From the NCBI GenBank assembly GCA_937914905.1, contig CALESU010000128.1:1-5872 (forward strand): DNA of 5,872 bases, in the 5' to 3' direction. The position numbers were made by a program, and so were the translations under genes. Each line of letters begins with the position of its first letter. Positions within the stretch are counted from its first letter, which is position 1. Of this stretch, positions 1 through 4,989 are shown one piece after another. The notes under the pieces were generated by a model, which saw only the letters and a list, made by a program, of their open reading frames with translations, was not told the origin of the DNA and searched no databases. Source of the stretch: an uncultured bacterium. GTDB lineage: Bacteria > Patescibacteriota > Microgenomatia > UBA1406 > GWC2-37-13.

Positions 1-1
1 C

Positions 2-1195
2 TTTGCCACGGTTGAGCAACAGGCAAACAAACACTTACGAGGAAAGCCCGTTCTTATTGCAGCATACAATTCCCCAAGAGGGTGTGTGGTTGCGCCTTCG
101 ATAGAAGCCAAAAAATATGGGGTAAAAACAGGAAATCGTGTGGTTGAGGCTCGTCTTCTTGCGCCAAATGCTATCATTCGCACTCCGGACACAGCGCTAA
201 TCCGGGACGTACATGTCAAATTTAATGCAATCTGCAAAGATTATTCCCCCAACGTATTTCCCAAATCCATTGACGAAGTGGTGATTGATTTTGCGGGCAT
301 GGATCATTTTTTGAAAGATAAGTCTTTGACAGATATTGCGCGCGAAATTAAAGGCAGATTGAAAACAGAAATAGGAAGCCATCTCTCTTGCTCGATCGGA
401 ATTAGCACCAATCGATTTTTGGCCAAAGTAGGAGCTTCGTACCAAAAACCGGATGGCTTAGTGGTGATAGATCATACCAATCTTATGAAGATTTACGATA
501 CGTTGACCCTAATTGACCTCCCGTATATCAAATTGAGAAATCAGGCACGGTTAAAACAGGTGGGCATTTTTACCATTCGCGACTTCTTGCACGCATCACT
601 TGATACTCTCAAAAAGGAAGCATTTGAAAGTATCAACGGATACTATTGGTACAAACAGCTAAGAGGGTGGGAAGTTGACGCCATAGAGTTTGAGAGAAAA
701 AGTTATGGACAAGATTATTCGTTACGACAATCAACAGATGACCCCAAAGAGCTTTCAAAACTGCTCATGAAACTATGCGAGAAGATGGGAAGGCGCTTGA
801 GGAGACACAACCAAGTGGCCTATGGGTTACATATTTCGTGCATTTATACAGACCGCACCTGGTGGCATGTGGGAAAAAAATTTCATACCTCACAGTACGC
901 AACCCTTGAACTGTTTCGAAAAGCTCAGTATCTACTTGACCTTCAGCCCACGAAGAAACAAGTTGCCAAACTCAGCGTGAGTTGTTATGACCTTGCGGAT
1001 TCAAAACATGCTCAAATGGATCTGTTTGAAAGTGTTGATAACAAAATGAGAAAGATAAGCGATGCGATGGATGTGATCAATGACAAGTATGGTGAATTTG
1101 TCATAACGCCCGCTCTCATGATGGGAATGAAAGATACGATCGTTGACCGGATCGCCTTCGGAGGCGTGAAAGAGATTCAGGATTTGTATGCTTAG
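2..1195 (+). CDS. dinB: Y-family translesion DNA polymerase (DinB/Pol IV-like), 5' end missing
   Basis: Template-directed DNA synthesis past lesions. The frame is open from base 2, so the GTG at 86 is internal and not the start. The first visible residues, FATVEQQ, match the palm motif FAAVE of E. coli DinB, so only about 12 residues are missing, including the first catalytic Asp. The window opens at the steric-gate Phe. The second catalytic pair is visible as SIDE at 266-277, with Asp and Glu at 272-277; adding the missing residues puts them at about 103 and 104, as in E. coli DinB. GISTNRFLAKVGA and KPDGL follow (palm), then the thumb with GIFTIRDFL, then the little finger from about 700. 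QMDLF at 1013-1027 fits the beta-clamp-binding consensus QL(S/D)LF and sits internally, followed by a conserved-looking tail (INDKYGEF, ITPALM, DRIAFGG). Total length would be about 409 residues, longer than the 351 of E. coli DinB. The family is certain; DinB versus a UmuC-like subgroup is less so. The next gene is convergent. Confidence 0.94.
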   Translation, partial: FATVEQQANKHLRGKPVLIAAYNSPRGCVVAPSIEAKKYGVKTGNRVVEARLLAPNAIIRTPDTALIRDVHVKFNAICKDYSPNVFPKSIDEVVIDFAGMDHFLKDKSLTDIAREIKGRLKTEIGSHLSCSIGISTNRFLAKVGASYQKPDGLVVIDHTNLMKIYDTLTLIDLPYIKLRNQARLKQVGIFTIRDFLHASLDTLKKEAFESINGYYWYKQLRGWEVDAIEFERKSYGQDYSLRQSTDDPKELSKLLMKLCEKMGRRLRRHNQVAYGLHISCIYTDRTWWHVGKKFHTSQYATLELFRKAQYLLDLQPTKKQVAKLSVSCYDLADSKHAQMDLFESVDNKMRKISDAMDVINDKYGEFVITPALMMGMKDTIVDRIAFGGVKEIQDLYA

Positions 1196-1220
1196 AGAGA
1201 GAAGCGGTAAAAAAAGTTGA

Positions 1221-1249
1221 GATTATAATCGGATTATTGGAAAATCCAA
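1221..1249. other. AT-rich dyads between convergent genes
   Basis: The 65-base gap between the polymerase stop and the stop of the secreted protein holds several small inverted repeats: a perfect 10-base palindrome GATTATAATC at 1221-1230, ATAATC/GATTAT around one central base at 1225-1237, and TTGGA-aaa-TCCAA at 1237-1249. The last could form a 5-bp hairpin but has no GC-rich stem and no U tract on either strand. It could be a weak bidirectional transcription end, but the sequence alone does not show this. Confidence 0.25.
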
Positions 1250-1260
1250 ATTAGCGCGAA

Positions 1261-2046
1261 TCAATTTAGACCACTAATAATTATCGAGCCCTTGCGACGA
1301 ATATAGAAACCGGTACGTGTCACGGTTTGTGCTGAAGAGAGGGTAATTTGTTCCTCAAGTGCAGGAGTATGGGTGTAACCGGTAACTGGTCGTAATCGAA
1401 TGCGATACGTCCCTGTGGGGAGTGTTGAACTTCCTACGTGGGAAGTCCAGGTGAGTGGGGTTGAACCACTGACTATCGATGATCGTTCCCATCTTCCTCC
1501 CGTGGGGACTATTCTGGTGAGAGATAGGGTGAGGGTTCCTGATTGACGAATATAGAAACCGGTACGTGTCACGGTTTGTGCTGAAGAGAGGGTAATTTGT
1601 TCCTCAAGTGCAGGAGTATGGGTGTAACCGGTAACTGGTCGTAATCGAATGCGATACGTCCCTGTGGGGAGTGTTGAACTTCCTACGTGGGAAGTCCAGG
1701 TGAGTGGGGTTGATCCACTGACTAATGATGATCGTTCCCATCTTCCTCCTGTGGGGACTGTTCCGGTGAGAGATAGGGAGAGGGTGCCTAAGGAAGTAGA
1801 TGGGACAGAATAAGCAGAAACGAAACTTGTTGAAATGGGAGCAGGCGAAGAAGCCAGGGTGGGAAAAGGTGTGGGAGTTTGAGGAGTAAGGGTTAAGGGA
1901 TAGGGAGAAACAGAAATCGATTGACTATCTGCAGTATGTTCAAAATCAGTACCAACACTACTTGCATGTATTGAAGTTGCGCTATTAAGGTCGAAAAAAA
2001 TGCAAAGTAGAAGTGTGAAAGAAAAAATGAATATATAATTTTTCAT
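1261..2046 (-). CDS. Secreted protein with Pro/Thr/Ser linker and two near-identical beta-type repeats
   Basis: The 261-residue product begins with a signal peptide (residues 1 to about 30: Lys2, a hydrophobic core over 4-19, then small residues near ATSIHASS). Cys15 lies inside the core as LLLC, which is a poor lipobox, so a lipoprotein is unlikely. Residues 43-86 are rich in Pro, Thr and Ser with TPQTPTPFP, a linker typical of surface proteins that cross or leave the envelope. Then come two 83-residue repeats, 87-169 and 170-252, followed by nine residues (GSIIISGLN) that start a third and then stop. Each repeat has the order GTLxLSL, GGRWERSS, LPTGTYRIRLRPVTGY, TRTGFYIR. This resembles the extracellular beta-sandwich repeats of the kind GxLTVTI, AxWR, GxHTVxFxxVxGW, GxY found in many bacterial surface proteins; that is a resemblance only. 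The final GSIIISGLN may supply the closing strand of repeat 2. No catalytic motif is visible, so a binding or structural surface role is likely. ATG start; no Shine-Dalgarno upstream. Confidence 0.85.
   Translation of the reverse strand: MKNYIFIFSFTLLLCIFFDLNSATSIHASSVGTDFEHTADSQSISVSPYPLTLTPQTPTPFPTLASSPAPISTSFVSAYSVPSTSLGTLSLSLTGTVPTGGRWERSSLVSGSTPLTWTSHVGSSTLPTGTYRIRLRPVTGYTHTPALEEQITLSSAQTVTRTGFYIRQSGTLTLSLTRIVPTGGRWERSSIVSGSTPLTWTSHVGSSTLPTGTYRIRLRPVTGYTHTPALEEQITLSSAQTVTRTGFYIRRKGSIIISGLN
1296..1540 (-). repeat. Direct tandem repeat, copy nearer the gene's 3' end (protein repeat 2)
   Basis: This 245-base unit recurs at 1545-1789 with an exact offset of 249 bases (83 codons). From 1296 to 1464 the two copies are identical for 169 bases. 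By eye I count about eight substitutions in the rest, clustered between 1465 and 1540, so identity is near 97 percent. The period is a multiple of three and keeps the frame. In the protein the copies differ at Ser/Thr, GT/RI, Leu/Ile and at the QS/RK junction. Confidence 0.97.
1545..1789 (-). repeat. Direct tandem repeat, copy nearer the gene's 5' end (protein repeat 1)
   Basis: This is the partner of 1296-1540. The variable end of the unit encodes its N-terminal third (GTLSLSLTGTVP through GRWERSSLVSGS), and the invariant end encodes the C-terminal two thirds. Identity this high at synonymous sites too indicates recent duplication or gene conversion, not old repeats held similar by selection on the protein. 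Confidence 0.97.
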
Positions 2047-2131
2047 ATAAACTAGTTGCTTAATTTTGTATAGCTTTGACGAATTTTCAACCCATAATAG
2101 CTTTTTACTGCCTTACAAACTGACTTTTATT

Positions 2132-2208
2132 TGGTCGGGACGGCGAGACTCGAACTCGCGACCTTACGCTCCCAAAGCGTACGTTCTAGCCATCTGAACT
2201 ACGTCCCG
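2132..2208 (-). tRNA. tRNA-Pro(UGG), CCA encoded
   Basis: Read on the minus strand, it folds as a complete cloverleaf. The acceptor is CGGGACG (2208-2202) paired with CGTCCCG (2142-2136). The D stem is GTTC/GAAC with loop AGATGGCTA. The anticodon stem TACGC/GCGTA closes loop TTTGGGA with anticodon TGG (plus-strand positions 2172-2174). The variable loop is AGGTC. The T stem GCGAG/CTCGC closes loop TTCGAGT. Discriminator A is at 2135 and the genomic CCA at 2132-2134. All four stems pair fully. A first base of C is usual for bacterial tRNA-Pro. UGG can read all four proline codons. The gene lies 85 bases upstream of the secreted-protein gene on the same strand and is divergent from the nuclease gene. 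Confidence 0.98.
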
Positions 2209-2217
2209 AACTGATCA

Positions 2218-2248
2218 ATTATACTACAATTATCTCTATGAATCGCAA
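2218..2248 (-). promoter_or_regulatory. Candidate promoter of tRNA-Pro
   Basis: On the minus strand a perfect TATAAT lies at 2223-2218. The base expected for initiation is near 2211, three bases before the mature tRNA 5' end at 2208. The best -35 match is TTGCGA at 2248-2243 (four of six consensus bases), with a long 19-base spacer. The -10 position relative to a certain tRNA end is the strongest argument; the -35 is weak and overlaps the first codons of the nuclease gene. Confidence 0.5.
2220..2225 (+). promoter_or_regulatory. Candidate -10 element of the nuclease gene
   Basis: TATACT matches five of six -10 consensus bases and ends 12 bases before the ATG at 2238. Initiation would fall near 2232 and give an mRNA with only about six leader bases, which fits the absence of any Shine-Dalgarno. 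No good -35 is seen at the right distance. The element shares four bases with the tRNA -10 on the other strand. Confidence 0.35.
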
Positions 2249-2813
2249 TCTTCGACTTTGGCAACTGTATATCCTTCCCCTTTTGGTGGTCGGACTCATT
2301 TTATTTGTCGAAGGAGTGCGCATTGAGATTGCAAAACGCCAACCATTTGCAGAAATTGCGAAACAAACGAATGCACTTTCAGAAACAGATGAAAGAAAAA
2401 TGGTACAAACAACCGTGACGGAAGTAATTGATGGAGACACTATTATTATTGAATCTGGAGAACGTGTCCGATATATTGGCGTGGATACTCCTGAGACCAA
2501 ACATCCCAAAAAGTCCGTGCAGTGTTTTGGACGAGAAGCTTCCCAACGCAACAAAGAATTGGTTGAGGGAAAAACCGTGTTTCTTGAGAAAGATGTTTCA
2601 GAAACAGACCGGTATGGACGTTTACTTCGTTATATTTACCTACCAAACCCCGAAGCGCCAGAAGAGGCAATTTTCGTAAATGAATATTTGCTTGAGCAAG
2701 GATATGGAACAGTGATCACGTATCCACCCGATGTCAAATATCATAAGCAATTTTTGGATGCCCAGCGCAGGGCTCAAGAAGAAAAACGGGGATTGTGGGG
2801 GAAGTGTAAATGA
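2238..2813 (+). CDS. Membrane-anchored staphylococcal-type nuclease (thermonuclease family)
   Basis: Predicted calcium-dependent phosphodiesterase cutting DNA and RNA outside the cytoplasmic membrane. The 191-residue protein has a short basic N-terminus (Arg3, Arg6), one hydrophobic segment at about 10-25 without a clear cleavage site, a linker, and an SNase (TNase-like) domain from about 57 to the end. The catalytic set of Staphylococcus aureus nuclease can be aligned: Asp65-Gly-Asp67-Thr (Asp19/Asp21), Arg78 (Arg35), Asp83-Thr84-Pro-Glu86 (Asp40, Thr41, Glu43) and Arg128 in DRYGR (Arg87). The stretch DTPETKHPKK is the same as in the staphylococcal enzyme. Cys96 and Cys190 are the only cysteines and may form a disulfide in the exported domain, as the C-terminal GLWGKC suggests by analogy with other secreted members. 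Topology is probably N-in, C-out. Likely roles are nucleotide scavenging or processing of external DNA; this is inference. The ATG at 2238 is kept because it leaves the basic tip and anchor complete. Confidence 0.96.
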   Translation: MNRNLRLWQLYILPLLVVGLILFVEGVRIEIAKRQPFAEIAKQTNALSETDERKMVQTTVTEVIDGDTIIIESGERVRYIGVDTPETKHPKKSVQCFGREASQRNKELVEGKTVFLEKDVSETDRYGRLLRYIYLPNPEAPEEAIFVNEYLLEQGYGTVITYPPDVKYHKQFLDAQRRAQEEKRGLWGKCK

Positions 2814-2817
2814 GAAC

Positions 2818-2846
2818 TTGTCTTCTAAATTTACATGTGATACGAT
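2818..2846 (+). promoter_or_regulatory. Candidate extended -10 promoter upstream of the helical-protein gene
   Basis: TTGTCT at 2818-2823 and TACGAT at 2841-2846 each match four of six consensus bases, with an optimal 17-base spacer and a TGn extension at 2838-2840. Initiation near 2853 would leave a leader of about 36 bases. A competing -10 lies closer to the start codon at 2870-2875. Confidence 0.3.
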
Positions 2847-2869
2847 AAGAACGTTAGGTTAAGTCATTC

Positions 2870-2875
2870 TATAAG
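2870..2875 (+). promoter_or_regulatory. Alternative -10 element close to the start codon at 2889
   Basis: TATAAG matches five of six -10 bases and ends 13 bases before the ATG. Its transcript would have about six or seven leader bases. This spacing is almost the same as at the nuclease gene (12 bases). No good -35 is visible, and there is no Shine-Dalgarno before the ATG. Confidence 0.3.
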
Positions 2876-2888
2876 TTACACTTTTTGT

Positions 2889-3200
2889 ATGGCTGATGCA
2901 GTTGCTGATGGAGTAGTAAATCCAAATATTGTAGAAACTCAAAGGCCCGCAAATACTGCGCAAATTCCAAATCCACTTGATAATCCTCGCCGTCTTCCCA
3001 TTCCAACAAAAGACTTAATTTCTCGGGCAAATGACGATCTTCGGCTGCTCAATCTTATAGATGGTACTCCAAGCATAAGTTTGCGAGAAAATGGATTCAT
3101 TCAAACAAGAGGTGATATGCCAGGAGAAAAAGCTTCTTTTATTGCAGCTTTGAAAAAAGTTGATAGCCCTTATACAGATGATGGGGGAGAGTATTTTTAA
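2889..3200 (+). CDS. N-terminal part of an unknown helical protein, ending at a possible frameshift
   Basis: I do not recognise this 103-codon ORF. Its first 40 residues are Pro/Asn-rich and probably disordered (NPNIVETQRPANTAQIPNP, LDNPRRLPIP). From about residue 41 it is likely helical, and FIAALKKV near the end looks like the start of a helical repeat. There is no signal peptide or membrane segment. It ends ...DDGGEYF and TAA at 3198, overlapping the next ORF, which lies in the +1 frame. Reading through with one base skipped in the T5 run gives DDGGEYFKNPHW with no break, so this is best read as the front of one protein of about 687 residues. The alternative is a separate small gene translationally coupled to the next. 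ATG start, no Shine-Dalgarno, and candidate -10 elements just upstream. Confidence 0.7.
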   Translation: MADAVADGVVNPNIVETQRPANTAQIPNPLDNPRRLPIPTKDLISRANDDLRLLNLIDGTPSISLRENGFIQTRGDMPGEKASFIAALKKVDSPYTDDGGEYF

Positions 3201-4953
3201 AAATCCCCATTGGAGTATTCAAGCGACTATTGATGCCGTTCTACAGGGCTCAGGAATAGCAATTTCAAGATCGTGGACACAGGAGCCAATAAGATATTCT
3301 AATCCAGGTGCGGCCGAGGGGGTACTGACTAAAATAAGGAACAATCCCGATTGGAAATCCGTTCAAGATGTTCAAAAACAGACATGTTTAGATCTTGCAG
3401 TCGCAGGGTTCATAGGAATTGGTGATGTTAGGTCCGCACTCAAGTTAATCAAAGAGGCTCCTCAACTGGTCCCCGGAGAAGATAGTCAAAAAACTATTTT
3501 AAACGCATTAACACGTGCAACCAAAGCAGGTCTTTTTGATTTTGCAATCCAAATCACAGGGGAAAAAGCAGAAATAACACTTGCGTCCATTGAGGCAAAG
3601 ATTTTTGGCGAAGTAATTACAGATAGTTCTGAAGGGGCAGATTTGAAAAGAATCGCTGCAGAAAGATTGAAGGCCAGAGGCCAAAAACGTCTTGACGAAG
3701 CAGCTCAATATCAGAAAGTTGTAGATCTTGAAGCTCGAAATAAGCCAATACCTGCTGCAGTAAGTGAGGTCGTCCAGAGTGCAGTAGAGAATATGAATAA
3801 CCTTGGTGAAGTAACAACCAAACTAAATGATATTTCCGAGGCTCTCCCTTCAGGAGTAGCGGCACAAGGTATTGCGGCACGAATTGGTCGGTTGTGGATT
3901 TGGAATCAGCCAAAAAATCCTGATGAATATTTAAAAAGGGCTGTTCGCGATGGAAAAACTCCCTTAATAAGTATGCGTAACGGATTTCAACAACTGTTCG
4001 ACCCTGCGCATGATCGGACCCCCTCAGAAAGAACGAGTGTTGCCGAAAAAACCTATGTAGACTCCCTCATGGCCAAAAGCTTCGCAACTAATATATCAAT
4101 GGGGAACGTATTCGATCATCTTACCGCTTTGGTTCGAGGCGGTGGAGGTTATATTATGGATATAGGGAAGGGACTTGAAAATGCTCCTGAAGACCAACAG
4201 ATTGAAATACGACGGGCATTTCAAGACGTCGCGGTATTTCTTCATGACATTGCCGGAACTCCTCTCGAGCATGTTTTTGAGCGAGAATTGGGTCAACGCA
4301 GCATCAGTAAGCAACATATAGAAAATATTGCGAAAGATATGGATTTTTTCCTGCATACGAGCGCGTCTGAGATTATCAAACCTAGGAGCGAAGATTCTAG
4401 CTATGAGTCTCCTGAGATTCAGGAAGCACGCAAGCGTCGCGAGGAAGGGAAAGAACTGATCAAACAAATAGCCGATACGTATGAATTAGAGGTCGCGAGT
4501 CGTAAAGCAGAAGCTTATAGTACTTTGCCCGTAGCAATAGGTAGAGCCCAGGAAGCTGTCGATGTCGAACTTACTCAATTCCATTTACAGTCAGAGAAAT
4601 ACGCAAGAGATCTTAAACAACATGAGAATGGCGTAAGGGATATTGGGGTCGATTTACTCCGATTGAAAACTAGAAAGGAAATGGTTATAGAGAACGAGCC
4701 AGAAGGTGTTTGGGGATTCAAGAAAAGAAAAAGTCCCGATCAAGTTGCGGCCCAAGCTGCTGATCTTCAAAGTCAAATAGACGGAATAAATAAGCAGCTT
4801 ACTGCATTGAACGCTAATGCTCCCAAAAAACCTGATGATTCTCTTGAGCGCGTTCTCGAAGGAAAAAAGAGTCATTTAAAAGGGTTGAGTCGTGATCTAG
4901 TGGAGACGAAAACTGGAGAGATGGTAGATCGAGGTGGTTCAAAAAAAATCTAA
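3160..4953 (+). CDS. Unknown large alpha-helical protein with coiled-coil C-terminus
   Basis: I do not recognise this protein; no enzyme motif, membrane segment or signal peptide is visible. The open frame gives 597 codons from a TTG at 3160, but nothing supports that start. In-frame ATG codons at 3178 and 3181 are alternatives, and fusion by frameshift to the upstream ORF (real sequence from about residue 14) is the other reading. Residues 70-150 look like paired helices of TPR/PPR or HEAT type (GFIGIGDVRSALKLIKE, then TRATKAGLFDFAIQI). Residues 155-245 are charged helices. Residues 245-400 form a second helical region with LWIWNQP and a glycine run at 327-330. From about 415 on the protein is rich in Glu, Lys, Arg, Gln and Ala with long heptad-like stretches (415-510 and 525-585), broken by PEGVWGFKKRK, which suggests an antiparallel coiled-coil. 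The tail GGSKKI is basic. A cytoplasmic scaffold is the modest inference. Confidence 0.8.
   Translation: MIALIQMMGESIFKNPHWSIQATIDAVLQGSGIAISRSWTQEPIRYSNPGAAEGVLTKIRNNPDWKSVQDVQKQTCLDLAVAGFIGIGDVRSALKLIKEAPQLVPGEDSQKTILNALTRATKAGLFDFAIQITGEKAEITLASIEAKIFGEVITDSSEGADLKRIAAERLKARGQKRLDEAAQYQKVVDLEARNKPIPAAVSEVVQSAVENMNNLGEVTTKLNDISEALPSGVAAQGIAARIGRLWIWNQPKNPDEYLKRAVRDGKTPLISMRNGFQQLFDPAHDRTPSERTSVAEKTYVDSLMAKSFATNISMGNVFDHLTALVRGGGGYIMDIGKGLENAPEDQQIEIRRAFQDVAVFLHDIAGTPLEHVFERELGQRSISKQHIENIAKDMDFFLHTSASEIIKPRSEDSSYESPEIQEARKRREEGKELIKQIADTYELEVASRKAEAYSTLPVAIGRAQEAVDVELTQFHLQSEKYARDLKQHENGVRDIGVDLLRLKTRKEMVIENEPEGVWGFKKRKSPDQVAAQAADLQSQIDGINKQLTALNANAPKKPDDSLERVLEGKKSHLKGLSRDLVETKTGEMVDRGGSKKI
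3192..3204 (+). other. Possible +1 frameshift site at TTT-TAA
   Basis: In the upstream frame the codons are TAT TTT TAA AAA. The five Ts at 3194-3198 allow tRNA-Phe on TTT (3195-3197) to re-pair one base downstream on TTT (3196-3198), giving AAA AAT next and entering the long downstream frame. A P-site tRNA slipping +1 at a stop codon is the principle of prfB recoding, although the sequence and spacing of prfB are not present here. Loss of one T, or of one G from the G5 run at 3183-3187, would also restore one frame, so a mutation or assembly indel explains it equally well. Confidence 0.5.
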
Positions 4954-4989
4954 AGGGTGAAAGCTCCACAATCAACCAGCTTGAGACAA

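Noticed and set aside
86..1195. GTG at 86 as the start of the polymerase
   Set aside because: The frame is open to base 2, and the extra residues FATVEQQ through NSPRGCVV match the conserved Y-family palm.
1296..1789. CRISPR-like or noncoding repeat array
   Set aside because: There are only two long units, joined directly, in frame with the coding sequence and with a period divisible by three. They are protein repeats.
1990..2046. Lipoprotein signal (LLLC around residue 15 of the secreted protein)
   Set aside because: The residue before Cys is Leu, not Gly, Ala or Ser, and the Cys lies inside the hydrophobic core.
2067..2099. Promoter for the secreted-protein gene (TATACA at 2072-2067 or TATTAT at 2099-2094, minus strand)
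   Set aside because: Neither has a -35 at an acceptable distance: TTGAAA is 12 bases from the first and TTGTAA 13 from the second. Read-through from the tRNA promoter is as likely.
2805..2835. Inverted repeat TGTAAAT/ATTTACA across the nuclease stop codon as a terminator
   Set aside because: Seven AT-rich pairs with a 17-base loop and no U run; it also overlaps a candidate promoter. It is likely chance in AT-rich sequence.
4096..4467. Minus-strand open frames inside the helical-protein gene (also at 3508-3708, 3617-3913 and 4654-4875)
   Set aside because: They lie antisense to a long coding frame, have Cys/Phe/Leu-rich compositions typical of shadow frames, and show no recognisable domain or start signal.
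4961..4982. Inverted repeat AAGCT/AGCTT between the convergent stops at 4953 and 4990 as a terminator
   Set aside because: The stem is only 5 bp with a 12-base loop and no U tract on either strand.
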